From an uncultured Desulfuromusa sp. (lineage in GTDB: Bacteria > Desulfobacterota > Desulfuromonadia > Desulfuromonadales > Geopsychrobacteraceae), in the NCBI RefSeq assembly GCF_963675815.1, contig NZ_OY776574.1, positions 62,001-126,000 on the forward strand: a stretch of 64,000 nucleotides of DNA. The letters run 5' to 3'. Position numbers and translations under genes: made by a program. Within the stretch, counting starts at the first letter, position 1, and the number at the start of each line of letters is the position of its first letter. Positions 16,647 to 25,984 of this stretch are shown here, piece by piece. The notes below the pieces were generated by a model. That model worked only from the letters and a program-made list of their open reading frames with translations, was not told the origin of the DNA and searched no databases.

Positions 16647-18437
16647 TTATGACCTGACGTCCTCCTCTGTGCTGCACTCTTGTTGCTGGTCCATTTTCCT
16701 CCTGTGCTTGATCTCGTCCTTGTGGATATACATTCTTTTATCGGCGCACACCAGAAGATCTTGAGGATTATCTCCATCCTCCGGGAAAAAAGCCTCACCA
16801 ATAGCTCCACTGACGATTGAAATCGTTTTCTCCAGAGAAATGAGAGGTTGTGCCAGAGCAACTTCAAGGGTTTTGCGAATCGGTCTCAGATCGCTTCTGG
16901 ATTGAATGCCTTCCAGCAACACGACAAACTCATCGCCGGCATAGCGGGCAACAAAATCTTCCTGACGGACGTTGGTGCGTAAACGCAACGCCAATTCAAT
17001 CAAAGCCTGATCACCGGCATCGTGCCCGTAACAGTCATTCACCAATTTAAAATCGTTGATATCGACAAAAAAGATTGCAAATTTCTCACTCTCTGTACTG
17101 TTTTTTGATTTTTCGACCGCTGCGTTAAGCATCTGCTCAAATGCGTAGCGATTGGGAAGCCCGGTCAAATGATCGGTCTGCAACCGATATTGCATCGCCC
17201 GGAAGCTTGTTGCCAGCATCCCGATCTCATCATTACGACGAATAGAGATAGGTTCTTCGAGAAGCCCGCTGCCAACTTTATTCACCGCAACAGACAGGGT
17301 ATTCAGATCAGTCGTCACCCAATGAAGAATGCGTAAACCTATCAGCACGACAAGAATTGTAGCAAGAACCGCGATCATCACCGTAAGCATGACGTTTTGG
17401 CTGATGCCTCCCATAAAATCACGATCAGGCAGAGCGACAACATTGACCCACTTCAAGCCGGCATTGTCTTCAAACAAATCAAATCCCACATTGATCTGCT
17501 CGCCATTATCATCATCGAAAAAGAAGGTTGTGACCGCTAAATCATCCACACCTGCGCTCAGCTCCGATTTTAACTGCTGATAAATCCGGTTTAACAGAGG
17601 ATGACCGCTATCAGCGGCATTGACACGAACCCTCTGGCCATCGGCAAGGGTCTTGATATTCGGACTCACCGTTGATGCAATAAGATCACCGTTCGGTTCA
17701 ATGATAAAAGCAAGGCCATTAGGCGAAATATTGAGGCTACCGACAAAGTCATTGAGCGAACGCAGGGACATATCGGTCGCGACAACTCCGGCAAGGGTGC
17801 CATCAGCAGCAAGGACTCGTCTGGCTCGGGTGGAAACCAGCTCCAGAGTCCCGAAATCAATATAGACAGAGGTCCAGATATCTTTTTGAGTACTTCTCGC
17901 GACCTGAAACCAGGGGCGGACCCGCGGATCAAACAGTTCTTTCTCAACGGACTGAAACTGTGGAACCCCGCCAAGACCTTCGATATTAAAACGCTGACGA
18001 TGATCTTCGGCCCGATACTTGACCCTGAGTTCTCCCAACTGATTCGAGTGGCGATAAAGCCCGATGGCCTGGCCGGCAATATTGCCGTAATAAACATAGT
18101 TGTTGGGATCGGAGTGCAATGAAGTCGCAATCCACAGCCTCGTAAGAATACTGTCAAAATCACTCTCAATGGAAGCCGGTGCCGGCATGCCTTCAGGAAA
18201 AGCCGTCTTCAACGCAGCCACCGAACCAACAACATGTCGATCTACAGCTTGGCTGATGCGACTGACTGTTTCTTGCAACAGATGTTCAGAAACCGTCTTG
18301 ACTGCGTGGCTACCGGTCCGATACGAAAGCAACCCGATGGCAATCGCCAGACAAATCACCAACGCAACATAGGGACAGATCAGAATAGTTTTCAATGAAA
18401 CTTTTTTCTTCCGGCTCTTTCCTGTCATATCAATCAC
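16647..18437 (-). CDS. Membrane diguanylate cyclase with dCache sensor, HAMP and GGDEF
   Basis: A 596-residue c-di-GMP synthase. Transmembrane helix at about 17-40, a periplasmic double-Cache sensor from about 40 to 340 (containing WFQVARSTQKDIWTSVYID), a second helix at about 345-372, HAMP to about 425, then GGDEF from about 430 to 585. The active-site motif is AGDEF, an accepted active variant, and the inhibitory I-site RxxD (RQED) sits exactly five residues before it, so product inhibition is expected. HLTGLPNR and the DINDFKLVND loop are intact. It should sense a small extracellular ligand. An alternative start at residue 4 is possible. Confidence 0.92.
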   Translation of the reverse strand: MIDMTGKSRKKKVSLKTILICPYVALVICLAIAIGLLSYRTGSHAVKTVSEHLLQETVSRISQAVDRHVVGSVAALKTAFPEGMPAPASIESDFDSILTRLWIATSLHSDPNNYVYYGNIAGQAIGLYRHSNQLGELRVKYRAEDHRQRFNIEGLGGVPQFQSVEKELFDPRVRPWFQVARSTQKDIWTSVYIDFGTLELVSTRARRVLAADGTLAGVVATDMSLRSLNDFVGSLNISPNGLAFIIEPNGDLIASTVSPNIKTLADGQRVRVNAADSGHPLLNRIYQQLKSELSAGVDDLAVTTFFFDDDNGEQINVGFDLFEDNAGLKWVNVVALPDRDFMGGISQNVMLTVMIAVLATILVVLIGLRILHWVTTDLNTLSVAVNKVGSGLLEEPISIRRNDEIGMLATSFRAMQYRLQTDHLTGLPNRYAFEQMLNAAVEKSKNSTESEKFAIFFVDINDFKLVNDCYGHDAGDQALIELALRLRTNVRQEDFVARYAGDEFVVLLEGIQSRSDLRPIRKTLEVALAQPLISLEKTISIVSGAIGEAFFPEDGDNPQDLLVCADKRMYIHKDEIKHRRKMDQQQECSTEEDVRS

Positions 18438-18794
18438 ACCTCAGCACAAAAGGCAAAACGGCAACATTTCCGCTCATCTCTGTATAAGCAGTTCACCAAA
18501 AGGAGTTATTTTCATCTGAAATAGCGCTGATTACTAAACATCAAGAAACCACTGAGAAGGGTCCCTCCGAACAAACGAGATCGGTCTTCAGCAAAAACTA
18601 AGTGTTCTTTCCCACCAAGCTCTCCTGTTGTTGCCGGCATTTTATTTTTGAGAATACCCTATGGACAACAGATGGAGACGAAAATCAATGATAGTTGATC
18701 ATCATAACACTGAAATAAAGAATTAAAACCGGAATGGGAAATAAAAATAAATAAAGAACCTCTTCGTCATAAGAAACGGAAGTTGTTCTCATTT
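18438..18794. other. Intergenic region upstream of the GGDEF gene
   Basis: No gene, repeat or terminator is recognisable. It carries the promoter of the leftward GGDEF gene and the 3' flank of the 126-residue hypothetical gene. Confidence 0.4.
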
Positions 18795-19175
18795 TTAAAT
18801 TCTGAATGGTAATGCAGAGATATCGTCCAAGTGCCCTTCCAGCAATGGCTGAAAATAAGACGAGAAATGGTTAAACAGCCTGAGGTTCAAAGCTTCAGCA
18901 TAGTCTGCATCAGATATGACTCCATTGAGCCAATCATTATGAACAATTTTAAATTTCTGGAGGATGTCCTCGTGGTCTTCCAAGCTCTCTTCCGGAATGT
19001 CCAGAGGTAACGATTGCACTCGCTCAAAATGATCTTCGATGGCGAAGGTGATTTTCGAGAGAATCTCCGTTGCATTTTTACCATCCTGGGCCATACGCAG
19101 TAAGGATTGAATATTAAAAGCATTGCTTCTAAGAGAGCTGAGAGTTGATTTAATCTTACTATAATCCTCCGACAT
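18795..19175 (-). CDS. Hypothetical protein (126 aa), alpha-helical
   Basis: A 126-residue soluble, acidic protein with a strongly helical pattern: MSEDYSKIKSTLSSLRSNAFNIQSLLRMAQ, then ITFAIEDHFERVQSL and an acidic IPEESLEDHEDIL segment. No cysteine, signal peptide or membrane span. I do not recognise a family. A GGAGGA RBS precedes ATG 19175. It stands alone between a GGDEF gene and the divergent umuDC operon. Confidence 0.65.
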   Translation of the reverse strand: MSEDYSKIKSTLSSLRSNAFNIQSLLRMAQDGKNATEILSKITFAIEDHFERVQSLPLDIPEESLEDHEDILQKFKIVHNDWLNGVISDADYAEALNLRLFNHFSSYFQPLLEGHLDDISALPFRI

Positions 19176-19442
19176 ACATCCTCCTCTAGCTCATCAAACA
19201 TATAAAATGTAATAAGTTCCGGGGTAAAAAACAAGACAAAAATGACCAATTAGGTAATCAATATATTGGCATAGAATGATGGTGATATCAACCTTAACGC
19301 TGGTGAAAATTCAAGATTGCAACCTGTTTTCTCCCCCCTCAGACAGAAGCAAAGGAATTTATGTCAACCCATGACTTTTTCTGTCATTATGCTCCGGTAC
19401 AAGTTCAATAGTCGGCATAAATAAACACAGAGGTTGCATCTC

Positions 19443-19874
19443 ATGACAGTGACACAAATAGGTAAAAGCGGAACCTTTCCCCCTTTGGATATCCCTTTAT
19501 TTCTCGATCATGTTCCAGCAGGCTTTCCGAGCCCGGCATCTGATTATTGTGAGCGGAAACTGGACCTGAATGAACTCTGCATCAAAAAACCGGCGGCGAC
19601 CTATTTTGTCCGGGCACAAGGGGATTCCATGGTTGATGCCGGGATCTTTCCGGGGGACATCCTGGTGGTCGATCGCTCGCTTGCAGCACAGCATGGGGAT
19701 ATTATTATTGCTGAGTTCAATGGTGAGCTGACAGTCAAAAAATTAGAGCTGACCCCTGTTATCAGGCTGGTCCCGATGAATAATCAACATGCCCCGATCG
19801 ATGTTCCGGAAGAGTCTGAGCTTGAAATCTTTGGCGTTGTCACCACATCGATCCATTCCTTACACAGATCATGA
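19443..19874 (+). CDS. umuD: UmuD-type translesion-synthesis protein (LexA-like S24 peptidase)
   Basis: A 143-residue SOS mutagenesis protein that self-cleaves with RecA help and joins UmuC as DNA polymerase V. The cleavage site is Ala26-Gly27 (PAGF), the nucleophile Ser62 lies in GDSM and the general base Lys99 in TVKKL, the same order and spacing as E. coli UmuD (A24-G25, S60, K97). Start placed at ATG 19443 with AGAGG nine bases upstream rather than at the TTG three codons earlier. Its stop overlaps the umuC start (ATGA), indicating translational coupling. No SOS box could be identified upstream. Confidence 0.93.
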   Translation: MTVTQIGKSGTFPPLDIPLFLDHVPAGFPSPASDYCERKLDLNELCIKKPAATYFVRAQGDSMVDAGIFPGDILVVDRSLAAQHGDIIIAEFNGELTVKKLELTPVIRLVPMNNQHAPIDVPEESELEIFGVVTTSIHSLHRS

Positions 19875-21127
19875 CAACTTTTGCCCTGGTCGACTGCAAT
19901 TCGTTCTACGCCAGTGTCGAGCGAATCTTCCGCCCGGATCTAAAAAACAAACCCGTGCTGGTATTATCCAACAACGATGCCTGCTGCGTCGCCAAGTCAA
20001 GAGAATGCCGGGCTCTTGGGATCAAAACAGGAGATCCTCTATTCAAGATTCAGCACCTTGTCAACGCTCACAAAATTACTGTTTTTTCCAGCAACTATAC
20101 CCTTTATGCGGATATATCAGCACGAGTCATGCACACCCTGGAATCCTTCTCACCCCGGGTTGAAATTTATTCAATTGACGAATGTTTCATGCACCTTGAT
20201 GGCTGCAAAGACCTGGAACAGTACGCACGGAAGATCCGCGACACGGTTCTCCAATATACCGGCATTCCGGTCTCGGTCGGGATGGCACCAACCAAAACTC
20301 TTGCAAAACTCGCCAATCATGCGGCAAAAAAATATCCGCAGACCGGAGGTGTCGTCGATCTGACCAACTCTTCCAGGCAAAAGCGGTTATGTGAACTGGT
20401 GCCGGTCAAGGACGTATGGGGCGTTGGCAGGCGCATCGGTAAACGATTGGAAAATATGGGGATAAGAACAGCTCTCCAGTTAGCACAGATGGACCTGAAG
20501 GTTGTCCGCCAGAAATTCTCTATCGTCCTTGAACGTACCGTGCGGGAGCTGAATGAGGAAAGTTGCATCGAATTGGAAGAAACTCCGGCAACGCGCCGCC
20601 AGGTGATTTGTTCCCGCTCCTTCGGAAGCAAAATGACTGAACAGGGACCGATGCGCGAAGCCATTGCAGAATTTACAACGCGTGGAGCCGAGAAGTTACG
20701 TAAGGAAAAGCTGCGTGCCTGCGTTATCTCCGTATTTATCCGCACCAGCCCTCATGCCAACCGCCCTCAATATAGTAAGACAGCAACCGGCAGGCTGATA
20801 CAAGCCAGCAGCGACAGTCGGGATTTCCTGCATCTGGCCGGAAAACTGTTCGAGCAGATATGGAAAGAGGGCTACCACTATGCCAAAGCAGGGATTATCC
20901 TGACCGAAATTTGTCCGGAAAACCAAATGCAGCTTTCTTTACTTGAACCGCCAAAAGACTCTGCCGCCTCTGACCGCTTGATGCAAACCATAGACAAGAT
21001 TAACCAAACAACCAACGGAAAAGTCCAGTTCGGCTCACAGCGGGAGGAACAAGACTGGTTTATGAACCGGACACATCTTTCCCCGTCTTATACGACCAGA
21101 TGGGAAGATCTCCCGGTTGCTAAATAA
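19871..21127 (+). CDS. umuC: UmuC, catalytic subunit of DNA polymerase V (Y-family)
   Basis: A 418-residue Y-family polymerase for error-prone lesion bypass. The catalytic carboxylates are in FALVDCNSFYASVE (first metal site) and YSIDECFMHL. VGMAPTKTLAKLANH is the conserved finger segment, WGVGRRIGKRLENMGI the helix-hairpin-helix, and the little-finger domain follows from about 240. The C-terminal IQLSLLEP-like motif MQLSLLEP is a probable beta-clamp-binding peptide. Length and order match UmuC. It overlaps umuD by four bases. Confidence 0.95.
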   Translation: MTTFALVDCNSFYASVERIFRPDLKNKPVLVLSNNDACCVAKSRECRALGIKTGDPLFKIQHLVNAHKITVFSSNYTLYADISARVMHTLESFSPRVEIYSIDECFMHLDGCKDLEQYARKIRDTVLQYTGIPVSVGMAPTKTLAKLANHAAKKYPQTGGVVDLTNSSRQKRLCELVPVKDVWGVGRRIGKRLENMGIRTALQLAQMDLKVVRQKFSIVLERTVRELNEESCIELEETPATRRQVICSRSFGSKMTEQGPMREAIAEFTTRGAEKLRKEKLRACVISVFIRTSPHANRPQYSKTATGRLIQASSDSRDFLHLAGKLFEQIWKEGYHYAKAGIILTEICPENQMQLSLLEPPKDSAASDRLMQTIDKINQTTNGKVQFGSQREEQDWFMNRTHLSPSYTTRWEDLPVAK

Positions 21128-21510
21128 TATCAGCGGGATTCGCACATTCCCTATGGACTATCAACAATTCCAAGAAGATGCGTCATTATTACTGGAAAGA
21201 ACAGCAGTTAAAAAGATCAAGAGATTTAACATCACCCAAGGTGCTCGCCCCCTTGGGGTCGCGGGATCACTTTGAGGTTTACTGCAGGAAAGACCGGCGC
21301 GTTGCTTGACAAAAAGCGGCATGTTCTGGGTATCGAAACTGATTTTGTCTGGACCAAAAGCGAAACCCGTACTAGTATCAGCGTTATTACTGCAGTCACC
21401 AGCGGCCAAAGGGACTCAAATTAGTTGGTCCCTTTGAGCAGTCAACGCATTATTGGCGCAAGAATCCTTGACGGAAGTCTGAACATCTATCCTCTAGAAA
21501 AGGAATGAGA
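21128..21510. other. Intergenic region between umuC and fbp
   Basis: No supported gene. A short frame in 21280-21425 (GALLDKKRHVLGIETDFVW) looks protein-like and may be a gene remnant, but it lacks a start and RBS. A 9-bp perfect hairpin lies at 21407-21436. Confidence 0.35.
21407..21436 (+). repeat. 9-bp perfect hairpin upstream of fbp
   Basis: CAAAGGGAC (21407-21415) and GTCCCTTTG (21428-21436) with a 12-base loop. No T tract follows, so it may be a leader structure or operator rather than a terminator. Confidence 0.4.
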
Positions 21511-22527
21511 ATGAAGATAAACAAATCACTGGGTGAATTTATCGTTGAAAAACAAGCCGACTTTCCTCACGCAAAGGGTGAGTTAAGTGCACTATTAAGT
21601 GCGATCAAACTTGCTTCAAAAATTGTTAACCGTGAAATTAACAAAGCGGGGCTCGTTGATATTACCGGTGCCAGTGGTATTGAAAACATTCAAGGGGAAC
21701 AGCAACAAAAACTTGATATGTACGCGAATGAGATATTTAAAAATGCCCTCATCGCTCGTGGTGAAGTCTGTGGAATCGCATCTGAAGAAGAAGATAATTT
21801 TGTCTTTTTTGACAACAAAAACAGTCGCAATGCCAGCTATGTTGTTCTTATGGATCCATTGGATGGCTCATCAAATATTGATGTCAATGTCTCTGTCGGA
21901 ACCATCTTCTCAATTTACCGCCGCATCTCTCCGACTGATGGCCCCGTAGCCATGGAGGATTTTTTACAGATCGGACGAAAACAGGTCGCTGCAGGTTATG
22001 TGATTTATGGCTCTTCAACCATGCTCGTGTTTACAACGGGCAACGGTGTTCATGGTTTCACCTATGATCCATCGATTGGCATGTTCTGCCTCTCTCATGA
22101 ATCCCTTACAATTCCCAAAACAGGCAAGATTTATTCAATCAATGAAGGGAATTATATCAAGTTCCCATTAGGTGTAAAAAAATACCTGAAATATTGCCAG
22201 GAAGAGGACAAAGCAACAAACCGTCCTTATACTTCGCGTTACATCGGTTCCCTGGTTGCTGATTTTCACCGCAATCTGCTCAAAGGGGGGATCTATATTT
22301 ACCCGCAAACAGCACAGACACCATCCGGTAAATTGCGGTTATTATATGAGTGCAATCCCATTGCTTTTCTGGCAGAGCAAGCCGGGGCGTTAGCGACTGA
22401 CGGGTACAATCCCATTCTTGATTTGAAGCCCACAGAGTTACATCAGCGGGTTCCCTTTTTTACAGGATCACCGGAGATGATGGAAACAGTACACCGGTTC
22501 ATGACGGACTTTAAAGAAGACGAATGA
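21511..22527 (+). CDS. fbp: Fructose-1,6-bisphosphatase, class I
   Basis: Hydrolyses fructose 1,6-bisphosphate to fructose 6-phosphate in gluconeogenesis. The 338-residue length fits class I. The metal-binding signature MDPLDGSSNID is present, preceded by the acidic EEED segment at the expected site; GYVIYGSSTMLV and the sugar-phosphate region RYIGSLVADFHRNLLKGGIYIYP follow. Start is set at 21511 (MKINKS), with AAGGA seven bases upstream; the ATG six bases earlier overlaps the RBS. Organic-acid-grown anaerobes need this enzyme for sugar synthesis. Confidence 0.95.
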   Translation: MKINKSLGEFIVEKQADFPHAKGELSALLSAIKLASKIVNREINKAGLVDITGASGIENIQGEQQQKLDMYANEIFKNALIARGEVCGIASEEEDNFVFFDNKNSRNASYVVLMDPLDGSSNIDVNVSVGTIFSIYRRISPTDGPVAMEDFLQIGRKQVAAGYVIYGSSTMLVFTTGNGVHGFTYDPSIGMFCLSHESLTIPKTGKIYSINEGNYIKFPLGVKKYLKYCQEEDKATNRPYTSRYIGSLVADFHRNLLKGGIYIYPQTAQTPSGKLRLLYECNPIAFLAEQAGALATDGYNPILDLKPTELHQRVPFFTGSPEMMETVHRFMTDFKEDE

Positions 22528-22614
22528 TCTTCGATTTCAACGGAATAAAGATAAAAACACTCCGCTGAGGTCAACTTGACCACCTGTCTCCGGCGGATGC
22601 GGTCCGGTCGGAAA

Positions 22615-23397
22615 CTAACAGTTCTTCCATACGGCCGGTCGCTTTTCAAAAAATGCGTCCATGCCCTCCTTCTGGTCGGCAGTCGTAAAACACATTCCGA
22701 ACATCTCAGCCTCATAGCGGATCGCCTTTTCCTGATCCATTGCCATACCGTTATTAACGGCTTCCTTAATGATCCGGATCGCTGTTTGCGGCTTGGATGC
22801 GATAGTCTGCGCCAGCTTCCGAGCCTCCTCAATAAGCTGTTCAGCAGGATAAACATGATCCACCAGACCAAGGTTAAGAGCTTGATCTGCACTGATCCTC
22901 CCACCGGTAAACATCAGTTCTTTAGCACGGCTGACGCCAATCAGACGGGGTAAACGTTGTGTGCCTCCCCAGCCCGGGATGATTCCCAAATTGATTTCGG
23001 GTTGACCAAGCTGGGCCTTCTCTGCTACCAGGCGTAAATCACACGCCAGAGCCAGTTCACAACCTCCCCCCAAGGCGTAGCCATTGATGGCAGCAATAAC
23101 GACACAGGGGGAATTTTCAATCCGCTGAAACAAATCAGCAGCTTTTAGTGCGACATCACGAGCCTGAAGAGGAGAGAGCGTTCGCATCAGGGCGACATCA
23201 CCACCGGCAACGAAGGCCTTGTCCCCCGCACCGGTCAGAATAATCACATGAACATCAGCGCGCTGTTCCAAGGCGGCAATGGTCGTCGTGAGTTCAACAA
23301 TCGTGGCTGGATTCAAAGCATTCATCGCTTCAGGGCGGTTAATGGTGACCAGAGCCACCTGATCGGCAATGCTGACAATAAGATTTTTATCGCTCAT
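22615..23397 (-). CDS. Enoyl-CoA hydratase / crotonase-family protein
   Basis: A 260-residue crotonase-fold hydratase. Oxyanion-hole motifs AFVAGGDVALM and NGYALGGGCELALACD are intact, and both catalytic glutamates are present (one in GGGCELAL, one in GQPEINLGIIPGWGGTQRL). Length and motifs fit short-chain 3-hydroxybutyryl-CoA dehydratase (crotonase). It is convergent with fbp and adjacent to the NorR-like regulator on the same strand, 151 bases downstream. Substrate chain length cannot be fixed by eye. Confidence 0.92.
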   Translation of the reverse strand: MSDKNLIVSIADQVALVTINRPEAMNALNPATIVELTTTIAALEQRADVHVIILTGAGDKAFVAGGDVALMRTLSPLQARDVALKAADLFQRIENSPCVVIAAINGYALGGGCELALACDLRLVAEKAQLGQPEINLGIIPGWGGTQRLPRLIGVSRAKELMFTGGRISADQALNLGLVDHVYPAEQLIEEARKLAQTIASKPQTAIRIIKEAVNNGMAMDQEKAIRYEAEMFGMCFTTADQKEGMDAFFEKRPAVWKNC

Positions 23398-23548
23398 GAT
23401 TCACTCTTCTTTGTAGGGGGTCGTGTTCAAATCGCACAATCCGTCAATTGAATTGATAACAGTTTCTTCGTCTGAGCCTGAATTTTCAGCTTCCACACCA
23501 TAACCTGAAAACAGGACCAATTGGGAATTGCAGGATGAAAGCGCTGCG

Positions 23549-25069
23549 TTAATCCGATAACAACTCCTGCTTGCTGATGTTGAGTTTCTTGATGCGGCTT
23601 TGCAGGGTCGTCGGCTTCATTTCGAGCAAAGCAGCAGCACCATTTTCACCGTATATTTTACCATCTGTCCGCATGAGAGCGGCTTCAATGTGTCTTTTCT
23701 CCAAGCTGACCATGCTTGGAAACGGAGCCTGTGATTCGGAAACCGTTTCGAGAAGACCGTCAGGAAGTGAAATTGCCGGCGAAGCAGTGTTCTCCTTCAG
23801 TCCCAGATGACGGCATTCTATCATGTTCCCTTTGGCCAGAAGCACAGCGCGACTGACCGCATTCTGGAGTTCGCGCACGTTGCCGGGCCAGGGGGAGTTG
23901 AGTAGCCCTGCGGCCGCCTCTTCACTGATAACCGGTGGAAGAGTTCCGGCCTTTTGAGCCTCTTTCTGAATAAAGTGGTGAGCCAGTAGAATGATGTCCT
24001 CCTTCCGTTGGCGCAGAGGAGGAAGCGCCAGAGGGTAGACACCGAGGCGATAGTAGAGATCCTCGCGAAACAGCCCATCCTGAACCCTCTTCTTTAAATC
24101 CATGTGGCTCGCCGCAATGATACGCACGTCGCAAGAACGAGTCATTTCACCGCCGATCCGCTCGAAGGTCCCTTCCTGCAGGGTTCTTAGAAGTTTGGGC
24201 TGGATCTCCATGGGCAGATCAGCGATCTCATCCAGAAACAGGGTGCCACCGTCTGCAATTTCAAAACGCCCCTTGCGCTGCACAATCGCCGTGGTGAAAG
24301 CACCTTTCTCATGACCGAAGAGTTCACTTTCCGCCAGGCTGGCGTTCAGCGCCGAACAATTCAAAGTGATAAACGGCTTGTCACTGCGCGGACTGAGGTT
24401 GTGAATGGTCCGCGCAACCAACTCTTTACCGGTTCCGGTCTCGCCATGAATCAGGACAGGAAGTTCGGATTCAGCAACAATTTTTATCTGGTCGACAACA
24501 CGTGACCAGGCCGGTGAATTGCCCATCATATTCTGGAACTGAGAAGCATCCCGGGTCAGCAGGATGTTTCGTTCCCGGGTCAGATCTCGCCTGAGATTTT
24601 CGAGGTACAGGCTGGACTCGTTCTGGGCAATGATCACGGCAATCAGGCGTGAAATGGTGCCGATGAATTTGACGATGGCCGGAGAAAACATGCTGCAAGC
24701 CGAATGATCCAGGGTCAAAAGGCCGATGGGCGTATCTTGGACATACAAAGGAGCGACCAAACATGAATGATCTTCAGGCAAATCCAGCAGTTCTTCGTAG
24801 GTATCTTCATGCTCCTCCTGCTCGTTAAACAGATAGGGTTGATCAAAGCGGAGAATATGAGCGAGATCCCTGCGACGATTCAGATCGACACTGAAATTTT
24901 TAATCCGGTCGTTAACCAGCGGACCCTCCGCCTTCTGTACGGCCAGAGTGTTGGCCTCCGTTATTTTCAGGATGACTGCCAGTTCGTAGTCGACCAGATC
25001 TCGTAAAGCAGTGAGAATCAACCCCAAAATCTTATCTGCAGAACCCAGGGAAATAAGTTGTCTATCCAT
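23549..25069 (-). CDS. NorR-like sigma54-dependent activator (GAF-AAA+-HTH)
   Basis: A 506-residue enhancer-binding protein. N-terminal GAF domain at about 10-155, AAA+ domain at about 180-410 with Walker A GETGTGKE (209-216), the sigma54-contacting loop as GAFTTA (256-261, one residue different from GAFTGA) and Walker B GGTLFLDE (274-281). The C-terminal Fis-type HTH covers about 460-500 (KIYGENGAAALLEMKPTTLQS). The order matches NorR, the nitric-oxide-sensing activator, but the true signal is unknown. Start set at 25069 (MDRQLI) with GGAG seven bases upstream. It is divergent from dps, with operator-like repeats and a sigma54 promoter between them, so it very likely activates that operon. 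Confidence 0.92.
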   Translation of the reverse strand: MDRQLISLGSADKILGLILTALRDLVDYELAVILKITEANTLAVQKAEGPLVNDRIKNFSVDLNRRRDLAHILRFDQPYLFNEQEEHEDTYEELLDLPEDHSCLVAPLYVQDTPIGLLTLDHSACSMFSPAIVKFIGTISRLIAVIIAQNESSLYLENLRRDLTRERNILLTRDASQFQNMMGNSPAWSRVVDQIKIVAESELPVLIHGETGTGKELVARTIHNLSPRSDKPFITLNCSALNASLAESELFGHEKGAFTTAIVQRKGRFEIADGGTLFLDEIADLPMEIQPKLLRTLQEGTFERIGGEMTRSCDVRIIAASHMDLKKRVQDGLFREDLYYRLGVYPLALPPLRQRKEDIILLAHHFIQKEAQKAGTLPPVISEEAAAGLLNSPWPGNVRELQNAVSRAVLLAKGNMIECRHLGLKENTASPAISLPDGLLETVSESQAPFPSMVSLEKRHIEAALMRTDGKIYGENGAAALLEMKPTTLQSRIKKLNISKQELLSD

Positions 25070-25084
25070 ATTTTTCTCCACAAC

Positions 25085-25147
25085 CGATATATCGTTACAG
25101 ATGTAAACCCACCGATATTTCGTTCATTTTTCACCGAAATATCGGTG
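25085..25147. promoter_or_regulatory. Three CGATATNTCG-type sites, probable activator UAS
   Basis: A palindromic CGATATATCG at 25085-25094, and a perfect 13-bp inverted repeat made of CACCGATATTTCG (25110-25122) and its complement (25135-25147) separated by 12 bases. The sites lie 85-150 bases upstream of the sigma54 promoter, the usual distance for an enhancer, and just outside the start of the NorR-like gene, so they may also autoregulate it. Confidence 0.75.
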
Positions 25148-25231
25148 AAAGTCAAGCCGACAGTTATCAACCAAGAGTGAACGACAACATAACAACTTGT
25201 TTTTATTACATATATTATTTTTTAAAAAAAG

Positions 25232-25246
25232 TGGCACAGCCATTGC
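25232..25246 (+). promoter_or_regulatory. Sigma54 (-24/-12) promoter of dps
   Basis: TGGCAC at 25232-25237, five bases, then TTGC at 25243-25246: an exact consensus with the GG and GC dinucleotides 12 bases apart. The dps start codon is 64 bases downstream. Confidence 0.9.
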
Positions 25247-25310
25247 TAAATAAGAACACCAGAAAGCGAAAACATAAAAGAGATTAAAACCCAGGAGAAA
25301 GGAAACCATC

Positions 25311-25745
25311 ATGAGCAAAGTCACAAAGATGAATGAATATATCGCCAACCTTCAAGTCTGGAACGTGAAGCTTCACAACCTGCACTGGAATGTCACCGGC
25401 GAACAGTTTCCGGCCGTGCACAAATTCACTGAGGAACTTTATGAAGAAGTCTTCGAGAAGTTTGACGATGTAGCAGAGCAACTGAAAATTCAAGGCAAAA
25501 GCCCGGCAGCAACGATCGCTGAGTACGCCCAGTTGGCAACGATCAAGGAAATACCGGCTCGGGACTTCCCTGCCAGTGAAGCACTCAAAATAGTTCGGGA
25601 AGACATGGAACAAATGAAACAACTCAGCGTAGATATCCGTGCACTGGCGGATGAAGGCGGTGATTTTTCCACTGTAGCGATGATGGAAGACCATGCTGAC
25701 GGCTATGCCAAAAACCTCTGGTTCTTGAGCGCCATGCAGCGTTAA
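25311..25745 (+). CDS. dps: Dps-family ferritin-like DNA-protection protein
   Basis: A 144-residue four-helix bundle that oxidises and stores iron using peroxide and protects DNA. The ferroxidase signature lies in the first two helices: HNLHWNVTGEQFPAVHKFTEELYEE followed by FDDVAEQL, giving the His, Asp and Glu ligands shared across the dodecamer interface. A GGAGAAAGG RBS precedes the ATG. It is the first gene behind the sigma54 promoter and is followed by a peroxiredoxin, so iron and peroxide defence appear co-regulated. Confidence 0.94.
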   Translation: MSKVTKMNEYIANLQVWNVKLHNLHWNVTGEQFPAVHKFTEELYEEVFEKFDDVAEQLKIQGKSPAATIAEYAQLATIKEIPARDFPASEALKIVREDMEQMKQLSVDIRALADEGGDFSTVAMMEDHADGYAKNLWFLSAMQR

Positions 25746-25984
25746 CCTGGCGACAGACCCGGAAATAATGATGAGCATGAGATATCATTCTATCAAAACT
25801 TAAAATCGACATCCCATATCCGAGTGCATTGTGGACACAGCATTCAATGAAGTATCCGCAACTCACTCGGATGACAAGAAAATCTTTATTCAGGAGACCA
25901 GCCATGCCATGTGACACAACGAAAGTCATTGAGGACACAGAACCAATTGTTTCAGAAAATCAACCTAAACAGGAGGAAAAGAAA

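Noticed and set aside
19380..19442. SOS/LexA box upstream of umuDC
   Set aside because: Neither the E. coli CTGT-N8-ACAG nor the Geobacter-type GGTT-N2-C-N4-G-N3-ACC form could be found, so none is annotated.
21161..21409. 82-codon minus-strand ORF between umuC and fbp
   Set aside because: No RBS and unconvincing composition; the opposite strand has an equally unconvincing fragment.
22569..22581. GGTCAACTTGACC palindrome between fbp and crotonase
   Set aside because: Lies in a convergent intergenic region with no promoter, so an operator role is unlikely.
25829..25984. Whole upstream extension of the peroxiredoxin frame as part of the protein
   Set aside because: Only the part from ATG 25904 has an RBS; the segment before it is not supported.
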